From assembly GCA_018398765.1 (NCBI GenBank), contig JAHBMJ010000676.1, forward strand, positions 61,178 through 125,177: 64,000 nucleotides of DNA. Reading direction: 5' to 3'. Each line of letters starts with the position of its first letter. Position 1 is the stretch's first letter. Positions 23,701 through 34,705 of the stretch are shown here, piece by piece. This DNA is from Chromera velia (taxonomy: Eukaryota > Sar > Chromeraceae). A program made the translations under genes and the position numbers. The notes beneath the pieces were generated by a model. The model was not told the origin of the DNA. It saw only the letters and a program-made list of their open reading frames with translations, and ran no database searches.

Positions 23701-24955
23701 TCTGCAGAATCTTTTTGCAGCGGCATCCGCTCTGCATGCCCATCTGTTTTTTCTTAGCTAAGGCCACCTGTCGGTCTGTGTGTCTATCGATCAGTTTGAA
23801 TTGAATGAACGTCTTCATGTGTGGGTGAGGCGGGGACGGAGGAGACCCCCCTGCAGGTATTTTAAATTTTAAAGACGATCGCGTCGCGAACTCCAAAGAA
23901 GAGCATGCAGAAAGAAAAAATGTCCCGATCGGAAAAGACCAATCAATCGGCCATCTTTCTTCAGAGGCAGAGAAGAGGAACGAGAAGAGAAGAGGGCAAA
24001 GTCAAGTCAAGGAAGGCCGAGAGCCAAGAAGCGGCTGAATGACCTCCTTGATGACAGACTGCCGGTCAGCGTTCAACAAAGCTGGAAAGAGAAAAAGGAA
24101 TGAAAGGGACAAACGAGAGAAAGAGAAGGGGCACGGGAACAAAACAAAGCAAAACAAAGGCACCCGAAGATGCTTGGCAGAAAGAAGAATCCCTCAGCGA
24201 CGCAGGTAGGCTTCTTTCTGTTGGCATCCACCAATCTAATCATTCTTTCTTTCGTTCATTCTGTTTGTTTTTTGTTCTTAATTTCTTTCTTACTTCCTGT
24301 CGTTGCCGAGAGAGAAAGAGAGAGGGCGAGTGAGAGAATCGCCCAACACGGGGCGGTGCGCGTGTCTCTTAGTTCTCTCGTCTTTCTCTCTCTTTATGCG
24401 TGGTTTTGTTCACTTCTTCTTTTTCTGCCTGTTCGTGGATTTTGAAAGAAAGAGAGAAGAGAAGAGAAGGAATGAGAAGAGGGGGGAAGTAAGAGAAGAG
24501 CTGGCGGGGAGGGCCTGGACGGAGCCGTTGTGCGTCCCCACACGGGTCTTCCTCCGTCTCCTCTTCTGTCTCTCACCTTACTGTCTGTAGATTCCCTCAA
24601 GCAATCAAAAGAAAGCAGAGAGGGCGTCACCTGGGGGGGGCGACAGAGCCCACCTTCTGTACAAAATATGCTTCCTTGGAGGCACTCATGCACTTGAAGA
24701 TCGAGGCAGAGAGAGAGAGAGCACGGAAAGGAAAAGAATGCTCCGAAGAGAGAGAAGAGTGCATGTCGATGCAAGTCAATCCAAGACCGTGCTGTGTTCG
24801 TCGTCTCGATTTTCCTTGTGTATTTTATGCTGTCTTCATTTGCCTTAATTCTGTTGGTTGTGAGATCGTCACCGTGCCTTCTGATCTTCTCTGCTCTCTC
24901 TCCTCCCCTCATCCCTCTCCCCACATCACACACTTTCTACTTCGCCCCCACTCAG

Positions 24956-24970
<15 letters not shown>

Positions 24971-25000
<30 letters not shown>
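24971..25000. repeat. (GT)15 microsatellite
   Basis: Perfect GT run preceded by a (TC)n stretch, in intergenic DNA. Confidence 0.95.
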
Positions 25001-25001
<1 letters not shown>

Positions 25002-25889
25002 TGTGAAAGAGCGTGTTACTTTCTTAATGCTGGTTTAAAAGAGCGTTCAAGAGAAAGACAGGGATAGATGGGGGAAGAGACATAAGAGAAATAACTATAC
25101 TGGAGGGGAGGGCAGAGACACAACAGACAGACAGACAGACAAGAACTGCTGAAAAGAAAGAAAGAATCGTTCTTTTTCCTAAGTACGTGTGTGCCTCGTT
25201 GCTTTTTCCTTCGTAAGAGCCGTCGCTCTTGGGCAGATGACGATTGTGTTTCCTTTCTTTTTGCATCCGATTCTTTCTTAAACTCTTCTCACTGTACGTC
25301 TTCTTGATTCCTGAAAATTCCCTTCCTGCCCTGACTAATTGCTTCCTTTCGTCCATTCTTTGTTTTTGCTTGGATTAGCCTTATGCGATCGCATAGGCAC
25401 TCAGTGCGACGGTGTTGTCATAACATCAGCAGACGTCACGTGGTCGGGGGGGGGAGGGGAGGATGTATGATACCATCGGAATGAGACAAACAAGTAAGCA
25501 AGAAAGCTACAGAAGGGGAGAAAAAGGTAAGTCCGGTTTTGCTCTGAGCTGAAAGCTGTGTCCGTCTGTTTCTTTCTTTCTTTTCCTGTCTTGCCTGCCT
25601 GCTACCTGCCTCTGGTTGGGCTGGCGTGCGCTGTCTGCTGGAGGGAGCTGCACGCCATTCTGTTTCTTTTCTTTTCTCCCGTCTCTCTACATCTTTCTCT
25701 TCTCACCCCCCTCCTCACTCTTCTCCCTTCTCCCCTCTTCCTTCCTCTGTCAGGTGGCTCCGTTTTCCCCTTGCACTCCACTCTCTCTCTCTCTCTCGAC
25801 TTTCTTTTTTGGTTCTTTCCTTTCTTCGTTTTCCGTTTCAACTCCTCCACAACAAGGCGTGATGACGAGACGAGATCTTCTTTCCGGAT

Positions 25890-25970
25890 AAAGAGAGCAA
25901 CCGGGAGTTAAAGGAAAAAGAGAGCAACCGGGAGTGAAAGGATAAAGAGAGCAACCGGGAGTTAAAGGAA
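25890..25970. repeat. 27-bp tandem repeat, three copies
   Basis: Units start at 25890, 25917 and 25944 (period 27), each beginning AAAGAGAGCAACCGGGAGT. Copies differ by one or two bases. Because 27 is divisible by three, the minus strand reads as a nine-residue peptide repeat, but no gene context supports translation. Confidence 0.9.
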
Positions 25971-26673
25971 AAGGTTGTTGTTGAATAGGTGAAGAGAAGA
26001 GAAGAGGAGGTCGTGCATTCAGACAGGAATGAAGACGGAGCTCTGGGCATGTCCCACGAAAAAGCTGAATGACTTTTCAACAGCAAGAAAATATGAAGGA
26101 GGACGCACAGTCTGCATTGATGAGACGAGACGGGCTGCATGGAGAAAGGTGGAAGCTCTTCGGTGTGCCGTGCACGATGGGAAGGTTTCTTGGTGCAGGC
26201 ACGTAGACACTTGGGCTGCTCAACAGAAAGCCAATCTCAGTGTTTTGCCTCAAAAAATCGACAGAAGGAATTGGTTGATCCGGCCCTTATTTTGGTTTAC
26301 CGTCTGCACTGTCGTCGGCCCAGCAGTCAAACAAGAGGCTCACAGGTTTCCTTTCTACCTCTTTCCTTCTAAGTTGCTGATGATGAAAAGAAGCTGCTGG
26401 GAAGGCTGACGATCATTTGAACTCAGCAAAAGAACGAAAAGCGCTGGCGGTCTGTCTGTTTGCATAAGTCTCATCTTTCCCTGCATCGAACGTTTCTCTC
26501 CCTCATCATCTGTGAGCATGTCGGTGTCGCCAGAGACAAATAAAATAAATGCATGCTTGTTTGCGTGTCCACGCGTACATGTGTGTGTCCTCTTCCTCCT
26601 GGATTGCATGGTCCTCTTCCTTCCCTTCTTCCCTTCGTCTCTTCTCTCCTCCCAGTGTGTGTATGTTTGCATA

Positions 26674-26705
26674 TCTCCATCCATCCATCCATCCATCCAT
26701 CCATG
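26674..26705. repeat. (CATC)n tetranucleotide repeat
   Basis: Run of ATCC/CATC units in intergenic DNA. The same tetramer recurs at 40400-40425 inside an intron of the GAS2-like gene. Confidence 0.85.
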
Positions 26706-27088
26706 TGCGTCTTCGACTGGGAGAGGTCGATAGACTGACAAGAGAAAGACGGTTTGTCCTTTTTAGCCTCAAGAGGGTTGGGCTGGTTCATCCATCTAAA
26801 GCGGATTTTGCTTTTGCTTTCTTCTTCGATTTCGCCCTCTGCCTCATGCGTGCCTTCGTGTTTCTTTTTTTGGATGACTCGTTGGTCGTTGGTATGTGTG
26901 TTTGTGTGTTTGTGACTTCCTCTTTCTTTCTGACTTGCTCAGCTGTGGTGGGGAAGGAGGCTTTGACGATGGATGTGCAGGCTGGAAGTCTGTGAGGTGG
27001 TGGGTGAATCCCTCCGGTCAGGGAGAAGCGTGTGTTCGTGGGTTCTCTCTTCCTCTCCCTCTCTTTTCCCCTTCCCCCTTTTCCCCCA

Positions 27089-27124
27089 TGTGTGTGTGTG
27101 TGTGTGTGTGCGCGCGCGCGCGCG
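27089..27124. repeat. (TG)n(CG)n compound repeat
   Basis: An alternating TG run passes directly into an alternating CG run. Alternating purine-pyrimidine DNA of this kind, especially CG, can adopt Z-DNA (established for such sequences; not shown here). Confidence 0.9.
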
Positions 27125-27268
27125 TGTCCGCCTCTTGTTGCTGCTGGCTTGATTAACCAGTTTCGTTTTTCTTTTGAGAAGTCAGTCAGTCGGCGGTTGA
27201 GTGGGTTCTTTCATCTCTGAGGGATTGCTTCACTCATGATGTATTCATTCATTTCTCTTTTCTTGTCC

Positions 27269-27302
<34 letters not shown>
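27269..27302. repeat. (GTCT)n tetranucleotide repeat
   Basis: Eight or so perfect CTGT/GTCT units in intergenic DNA. Confidence 0.9.
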
Positions 27303-29088
27303 GAAGATGTCGAGGCCCTCTTTCGCTTTTTGTAAAGCTTCCGTCCCCTTCCGTCTGTTCGTATATCTCTGCCCTGTCGCGTGAAGGCCGTACGTGTATT
27401 GTCCTTCCCTTCTTTCTCTCTTCACAGAAGGGAGTAAGGGGAGGCCAGCTGTGAAGAAAGGGGGGGGGTCAAGACAGAGAGTGCTGAGCGCGGGGGAAAG
27501 AAGAGGCAAAAAAAGTATGTAGGGGGAGCGGGACAGAAGAGAAGAGGAGAGGAGAAAAAGAGCTCGGATCGAATGACTTGTCTCTTTTCTTCTCTTGTTC
27601 GATCGTCTCCGTGCCTGCGAGCGGAAGGAAGGAAGGAATTCAGGCCGGCAGCTGCACGCTCATGCATGCAGGGTGGGTTGCTGAAGTAAATTGGTTACGT
27701 TTTGCATACAATTTGAATCTCCTTTGTGTCTGTGTTTTTGTTTGCGTGTATCGCCTTTTTGCTGTTTGTTTGTTGCACGACGGACTCACTGACCGTGGGT
27801 GTCTGTCTGTCTGATTCCAGCAGCAGGCAACCACTTCAGTGAGAATTTTGGTCGAGGGAAGAAAGCAATGAATGACTAGAAGGTTGACACAGAAAGCATA
27901 TGGACAGTCTTGTGTAAGAAAGAAAGCAAGTAATGTGAAGATGTGTGGAATTCATTCCACGAGCCCATACGAATCGATCGACAGAAAATTAAACCGGGAA
28001 AGAAGAAGAGCTCTGCGCAGATGTTTTCACACACACACACCTGTGGATGCGTTGAGATCCAAACAGCCAACCAGCCAAGTCGAGTTTTCGCCTTCTCTGT
28101 CCCGTACTTTCGATCTCTGATTCATTCGTCCTTGTGTGGTGCCTGTCTCCGGGGCACCGCAAGGCGATGAACAGAGACAAAAAAGAAGAATTAAGGCAAA
28201 AAGAGAATTAAGAGAATCGACGGAAGGAATTAATGACCGCCCATCGCCTGGCTACGATCAGTGTCCTAGCAAGGTGGTGCTATCCGATCAAAGAGGGGCG
28301 GGGCCTCTGAGTCTCTCAGAGAGAGGTGCAGTCAATCGATGGGACGATTGCTCTGATGCAGTCAGCTCCTTTGTCGGTTTGTGTACAAGCTCACGTGGAC
28401 CAAGTGTCGACAGGCTGCGAACTCTTCCAGCCAGCCCCCGTCTCGTCTTGAGCCTCTTGCTGCCCTCTCGCGTTGTGTCGGGAGGTGCGGCGGGGCGGCT
28501 CCGCACAAACAGCTGTAGACGAGGAAGCGTGATCCCCCCAACGGTTGTGTTTTTCTTTCTTGTCGTTCCGGTGTGATCGTCCGTCCCTTTTCGGAGGCTT
28601 TTACCCACAGGGTTGGGGGGAAAGAGCAGAAGAACACGGCGTTCTTGAAAGTATTGATGCCATGGAAAGAAGGGAATTACTATTGGCTCGCGCGGCTGTT
28701 GGACTACTGTTGGTTTCCAGATCCAGTCGAATCCAGTGAAAAAAGCTCTTAACATGCAGTGGTCTATATAAATATATATATTATATTATCGTTCAATATA
28801 TATATATATATATATATATACATACATATATAAACTAACATGGATAGTATTGAAGTGACATGAGACACAGAGGCAATATATTTTTAAAAATATCTCTATA
28901 TTATATTCTTGTTCTGAAATATATATATATATATATATATATAGAATCCACGCCTAGTGGTTATCATATTATTAAGTATTTAGTATAATTTAGTATATAC
29001 GTCTAAATATACGTATAACCTTTTGGAAATCCATTGTGCAGATCTGGGAAAAACGCATTTAAAGAATTAGGAGTACAAAACAAATCTT

Positions 29089-29109
29089 TTATCCCACAGT
29101 GTGGGATAA
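29089..29109. repeat. Near-palindrome of transposon-end sequence
   Basis: TTATCCCACAGTGTGGGATAA is 21 bases and almost perfectly self-complementary. Each half matches the terminus of the inverted-repeat element at 29273-30327, so this looks like two ends abutted head to head. Confidence 0.75.
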
Positions 29110-29272
29110 GCTCACTGGGAGCTGAACCCCTCCTACTACCTCCTAACCCCCCCCTACCCCCCCCCTCCCTCTGGCTCCCATATACGCCGCCGCATGGGTC
29201 TGCGTATCCCATAGTGGACGCCGGCCGCCGCATTTGACCGTGAGTCCATTTGTCATGAATAAGCCCCCCCCC

Positions 29273-30327
29273 TTATCCCATACTGTGGTACATAGTGGCG
29301 TTAGCTGTAATGTAGGAATAGAGGAATGATCTGAGTAGTTACGGCAAAATTAGTTACAAAAAAATGTAACTTCACGTTTTCTTCAAATGGGTCTATATCT
29401 TACGTTAAAAACGTAATTTTAAGATTTTAAGGCCTATAGTCCCCCGCGTGTAGCCTTCATTGCGCGAGAACTACCAGTAAGTTCACTGACACAATCAAGT
29501 GGCTAAGTTCTTGGCCAGTAGCCAATCCATCCCTTCAGAGAATGAATTTACAATCAGTTGATGCAACTTGATGATTAAGAGATATTGGAGGTTTTGTCAT
29601 ACATGCCACGTCCCCATATAGGGGCAACTTAGTAGTTAACGCTTGTTGTTCAGATGCTTTTCTACCTATACCTAAGGATAACTTTACATAAATTACGCCC
29701 TTAACCGTAATATTTACATTTCAGCTTATATTACACACCATACCTCCCTGAACCTAATGTCCACTTAAAAAAAAATATCGAGATCGTCCGCGCCTGCGGC
29801 ACGGCCAATCAAGTCTATCCACATTTGCGGCCTAGCAAATCTCATTCAAAGAATATATAAAAAAAAATTGAAAAATAATAACGTATAAATAAATCGATAT
29901 ATTGAATTGCCTTTAAAATACTATTCATACCTAGGTTTTGTACATATCACTGGCATTATATATAATCATACAATATCAATATTACATCCTATATTACATC
30001 ATACATAGCTCGGTGCCAGTATACGGTCATATATAACATCTCTATTCATTCATCTTCTAGATGCATGCAGCTGCGATTTTTTAGTATGCAGCTGCATGCT
30101 GCCTTTCAAGACACCGCCCGCGCCTGCGGTGTGGGCCTTCAAGATACCGCCAGCGCCTGCGGCGCGGGCGTTCAAGCCTATCTAAAAATGCGGCCCCACC
30201 ATTTAAGTGGATCTTAGCTTCAGGGAGGTCACACACCACATAAAACGTAACATGGCCCTTCGGGCCATGTATATGTAACAAAGTTATATTAGTTACAGCT
30301 AACGCCACTATGTATACTGTGGGATAA
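29273..30327. mobile_element. Non-autonomous DNA transposon with about 36-bp terminal inverted repeats
   Basis: The left end (29273-29310, TTATCCCATACTGTGGTACA then TAGTGGCGTTAGCTGTAA) and the right end (30293-30327, TTACAGCTAACGCCACTATG then TATACTGTGGGATAA) are inverted copies with few mismatches. The element is 1,055 bp and has no open frame long enough for a transposase. A second element (29741-30230) sits inside it. I do not see a clear target-site duplication at the outer ends. Confidence 0.8.
29741..30230. mobile_element. MITE with 8-bp target-site duplication, copy 1
   Basis: Terminal inverted repeats ACCTCCCTGAACCTAA... (left) and ...TTAGCTTCAGGGAGGT (right) span about 28 bp each. 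The flanks carry a perfect 8-bp direct repeat, ACACACCA, at 29733-29740 and 30231-30238. The 490-bp body has no coding capacity but contains GC-rich units built on GCCTGCGGC. An 8-bp duplication with short TIRs is typical of the hAT superfamily (inference). It is nested in the 29273-30327 element. Confidence 0.85.
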
Positions 30328-31379
30328 GCAAATTTTTTTGCACCCCCAAATTCTTTATTTATAACCTTATAAAGTAATTAAAAGTAATATAAACGCAGTC
30401 TGAAACGCTTTCAAATTACTCTATAAGTATAGCTAGAATTCTATAAAAGGACCTCCTTGATACTACAAGACACTTCAAATGAAGAGTTATCAACTCGTCC
30501 GCGCCTGCGGCATGGCCGATCAAGACGGTCCGCGACAGCGACTTAGGCCGCCAGCGCTGCAGCACGACCCCTCCTCATACCATTCCGCGCGTGCATTCTG
30601 CACGCATCTTATTGATAACGGCTTAAACCTGTGGAACGATAAACATACCTTCTTTAAAAGTCGAACTTGTCCCCAAAGGTCCACTTACCATTTCACAGGC
30701 TTACAGACAGCCTGGATAAAAGATCAGCAGTCACGTACATAGAGATGAGCAATCACACACACAGACAAAAACGATGGTCTCCTCAAATGAATAAAATGAC
30801 CTCGTTGTGGATGATAATCGTCTGCAATCTCGTGAGCGTGATGTTCACAATGCCTGCGTGCAAGAAGGCACAATTAAGAAGGGAGCAAAAGAAAAAAAAC
30901 GAGGTTGAATGACAAGAGAATAGAACGATTTCACAGATGAAGCCACGATAAGGTAGAATGTTGAGCTTGACATTGTTTACTAAGTCTTACTGCATTTATT
31001 GAGGCAAACAGGAGGGTCAGCGAACCCCACTCTCTCTCAAAACACACTCTCTCACCCTCTCACGCGTCCCAAATACCCCACTCCTCCCATATTAAACATG
31101 GGGCCTTTTACTATTATATGTAATTAAGGCACTCATCCAGTGATTCATCCAGTGCAGCACTTTGTATCTATATATAGTGACTGCAACTTTTTGGTGCAAG
31201 AATGGGCCATGGTGTACGGTTCACATCTAACAGTAAGTTTATCTCACTCAAAATCTCCGGTCGGCCACCTACTTGCGATGTGTGACTTGTGTGAGCAACA
31301 AGCAGTGCAAGCAGTGCAGATGAGTCTCTTAAAAAACGATGCCATAGATATAAATCATCTTGATTATATTCTTTCAAGT

Positions 31380-31905
31380 GGACCTCTCTGATTTTCTCTT
31401 TTCTCGACTGATATACACCAACGAAAACCGGACGTTAAACACCTTCTCTCACCTCAATTCCGATCAATTAGGCTGGGTAGTCCGTATCCTTGCAGGGGAG
31501 CAGGGTGTGAAAGTGGGAAAAGACTTCCTTGACCTAGCTCCTTGACAATTGGGTGCATCACCATACAGCCCGCACCTCCAAAAAGATCTCCAGCGGTACA
31601 GCGGGGGAGCTGATGGCGGTGGAGTCATGTGTGAAGAAGGTAGGGAGGGTGATTGCGCTTGTAGCCAAGCTTTGGAACTGCAACTTGAAGCCTTCCGTCT
31701 TCATCCATATTGACTGCGGGCCTGTGTATGATCAGATAAGATCTGGGGCTGCGGATTCGGATCACACCATGCAGGGGTGCTTGGATTTCTGCATCTAAGA
31801 GACCAAGGCCCTTGGTGCTACCCTCAGGTGGATTCCCTATAACCTCTAGATCGCCAACGTCCTTACCAAGTATGCTTGGTGGGGAGGAGAGCCGACATGA
31901 GGTCA
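31380..31905 (+). pseudogene. Decayed Ty1/copia-type RNase H remnant
   Basis: Frames broken by stops spell the C-terminal part of a copia-type Pol protein. In order: LGWVVRIL, then RTSKKISSGTAGELMAVES, then FIHIDCGPVYDQI, and after in-frame stops ALGATLRWIPYNL and IANVLTKYAW. The last two match the family's conserved WIP...ADxLTK ending. The polyprotein upstream is not recognisable, so this is a truncated, inactivated copy. Confidence 0.7.
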
Positions 31906-31963
31906 AGTAGTTCCAGTGAGCCCCTGCAGGTTCGGTGGGGGGTCTGGTACTATCCAGGAGTGA

Positions 31964-31984
31964 AAGAAAATAAAGGAAAGGGGG
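31964..31984 (+). other. Putative retrotransposon polypurine tract, followed by TG of a 3' LTR
   Basis: The purine-rich run AAAGAAAATAAAGGAAAGGGG lies about 60 bases after the RNase H remnant and is followed at 31985 by TGGACG. LTRs usually start with TG right after the plus-strand primer tract. The end of the LTR could not be fixed. Confidence 0.4.
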
Positions 31985-32884
31985 TGGACGAATTAAAGTG
32001 AGTTTGAGGCTGCCATTGCAGGAATGATGGAGTAACGGCTTTCTACATTCAGTCATGCCTACAGCTTGCTTTTTCTCCCCATTGGGTGGTAAACGCTGCA
32101 CAGCAGCCTGTTGCAAAGAAATAAAAGAATGAATGAGCAGTTCGGACAGTTCCTCCCTTTTTATTCCATTCAACAGGTCTGTTGTACGTGTCTTCCGCAA
32201 ACAAAGGAGAAAGAACGATAGAATAGGAAAGGGCGCATGCCTTAGTGAGGCATGGGGGGAAGGATCAAGGGGAAGGCATTAAAATGAATGAGGTTTTCTT
32301 TTTGTTTCATCCCCCCCTCCCGGCCCTATGCGTCTGCATGCGTGGAACGATACGTATTTGACGTTGTATTATTGTGAGTAGTTGAAGTAGCGTCAAGATC
32401 TCACACGTCGCTCCTCAGCGGACCAGCTGGGGGGTGGAGGTCTGGTGGAGAGCCAGGCTCGGTGAGCGCAGACTCGTATAGGGGTGTGTGAATCCACGGG
32501 ATTGGGGAGGCACGACCAGTACCACCGGCCCGGGGATGCACGCCGTACAAGAAAGTACCTGGGCAAGGCAAGCCAGACAGGGGAGCCTTGCGCGGGACTC
32601 TGACGCATGCATTCTAGGGTAGCCAGCGGTTCCGGCACTGGAATGCATCATGCATGGTCCGGGCCGACGTTATGTGTATGCGGCTTGGATGGCAGTACAG
32701 CTGGCAGCCCAGTCGGAGTCCGCTAGCTGGATTGTGTATGTCTCGGAAAATTTAATACATGGAAGGAATTTCCCAGACGGTCAGACAGAAGTAAAAACAG
32801 ATAGTTGTATAGATCAATAGCAGTAGTATGGTTCGACATACCTTATGTGTTCTGTGAGAAGAGCTTCTGTCAGCCCCTATTCTT

Positions 32885-32907
32885 ATCCCTAGAAGTCGTC
32901 TAGGGAT
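32885..32907. repeat. Perfect 9-bp-stem hairpin
   Basis: ATCCCTAGA and TCTAGGGAT flank a five-base loop (AGTCG). It lies in repeat-derived DNA downstream of the retrotransposon remnant. Confidence 0.8.
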
Positions 32908-33514
32908 AGGGAATTCTTGTGTGAGATTTTAGAACCAGTCTGGCTTAAGGTAGCACTGTCCAAGTCTCTGGGCAGTGACGAATTCTATCTTAGTCCGAGA
33001 CGAGCTGCTTGTATCCGGAGGAGGAACCTGACTCGAATAGAGAACGTGCAGGTACGTTCACGTTTCTACTACTTACTAGACTACTTATAGCCAATACAGT
33101 TACATAGAATTATAAACTACGATCGATCAACCAATAAGAAAAACAAAAAAAAAATTAAAGAAAATTAAAAGAAAACACCAGACACTCACAGAAGTGGTGA
33201 GACTAAAGAAAGTCTAAAGAAAGCGCACAAAACCACAAGCCAATCCGCTAAGCATACCTAAGGATGTGTATGGCGCTGGGCAAGTTGCACACACATTGCA
33301 TGGGAGGAAGGTGCGCGCGCGGCATACATTAATACATTGTCAGGCCCCCGGCCCGCAGGGCGCTGTGCGCGCGATTTAGGCCCCGGCTGCATATATGACC
33401 TGTGGTGGGGCATGCCGGGGCCCTCGACGGCCGGAAAAGCCGATTTTACTCAAATTCAACAAATGAGAAATCGGTTTTCTATGGCGTCCTAGCTGCTGGA
33501 AAAAGAGGTTATTC

Positions 33515-34000
33515 TATAGCAGGACTGAGGATTTTATCACACAATCACCCCCGTCATAATTATTGATACGCGCGCGCAACTTCACGGATGTATGCGGGCC
33601 CCAGCGTGGGCCCTTTTCACGTGCTGCTGCATATACGCATGTGCATGCAGGTCAGTCACAGCTCAACTCAACCCTGAAAGTCAAAGTCCACTACAGAAGA
33701 AAGAACTAAGAGAACATACACTTACAGTAGCACTATGAAATCTAAAATGAACAGATGATGTAACCATTGAACTGAACATATATGATTAGAATGAATAGAT
33801 TCATTTATTGACTGATGAATTGTGACCAATCGGATTCTTTGGACTTGTAAATTTTTATAAGTCTTACAAAGTCCGCATGGCGCCCGAAGGGCGCCGCCAC
33901 TTTAAAATTTATAATAATAATTCTGTCAGGGGTGATTATATCTGTCTCGCTCGCATTGCACACCCATTTTTTGATCTGTTTTATCCTCAGTCCTACTATA
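33515..34000. mobile_element. Inverted-repeat element (MITE-like), about 486 bp
   Basis: The left end TATAGCAGGACTGAGGAT (from 33515) is mirrored by TTATCCTCAGTCCTACTATA (33981-34000). A second, inner inverted pair, AATCACCCCCGTCATAATT (33543-33561) and AATTCTGTCAGGGGTGATT (33920-33938), extends the symmetry. There are no coding frames. Target-site duplications were not convincing. Confidence 0.6.
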
Positions 34001-34344
34001 TATACTCCGAAAAAGAGTACTCCATCAACAGTGTATGAGTCATTTCAATGATTTGGTTCCATGCTGAGCGCTCCTGGAGAGCTTCTGCGTAGATGAAGAG
34101 CACTTTGGTTCAAAAATTGAGGCTTGGACTGACGGGCTTCAAGACCAGGCTCGAGAAGATCATAGAAATGCTGTCCACGTACGTGCAGGGGGCTAACCTG
34201 AGCAACACTAGGAGAAAGGGGGCTAAGAGGCCTCTATTAACTCAGGCAAGTCCATTTGGTAGGGAAAAGTAGCTTTTAATGAAAGGAATCATGACAATGG
34301 TTTTGTATCATACATACATATGAATAATTTCAAGTTTGAACCCA

Positions 34345-34705
34345 TGCATGACAGGCCGACACATGTTGACACAGCATCCCCTGGGTCGTCTAAAGAAGTA
34401 AGAATCGAGCTTTGGGGTTCTAAAGAAGCAAGATATCAATTGCTGGAAGCCTGTTTTCTTATATAGTCTGTGTAACGATTTCGAAATTCTTACTGAGGAA
34501 GGGCCAATCTCGGTAAAAATGGACAAACCCATGACAGACTGACAGTGCGTCTCCTGAGTTGTCTAAGGAAGCAAGAATCGAGCTTTGGGGTTTCAAAGAA
34601 GCAAGTTATCAATTGCTGGAAGCCTATTTTCTTAATATACGGTCTGTGTGACGATTTCGAAATTTTTACCGAGGAATTAAGGGCCGATCTCAGTAAAAAT
34701 TGGTC
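34345..34705. repeat. 173-bp tandem direct duplication
   Basis: Two diverged copies share GAATCGAGCTTTGGGG (starts 34402 and 34575), ATCAATTGCTGGAAGCCT and ACGATTTCGAAATT in the same order and spacing, with a period of about 173. No gene can be read through either copy. Confidence 0.8.

Larger units (their letters stand above)
20738..28739. other. Intergenic DNA without a supportable gene (FAS 3' flank)
   Basis: About 8 kb. Open frames here are short, biased to Ser/Phe/Leu or Lys/Arg, and follow pyrimidine or purine strand bias. None joins across plausible GT-AG introns into a recognisable protein on either strand. The first few hundred bases probably hold the FAS 3' UTR. The region is studded with microsatellites and one 27-bp tandem repeat, listed separately. 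Confidence 0.6.

Noticed and set aside
24394-24933. 179-residue minus-strand open frame in the FAS 3' flank
   Set aside because: No motif, no splice continuity and a composition that follows local purine bias.
25890-25970. Direct repeats resembling a CRISPR array
   Set aside because: The units abut with no unique spacers, only three copies exist, and the genome is clearly eukaryotic.
26029-26409. 126-residue plus-strand open frame (MKTELWACP start)
   Set aside because: It looks less repetitive than its neighbours, but nothing in it is recognisable and no flanking exon fits. Kept only as a weak possibility.
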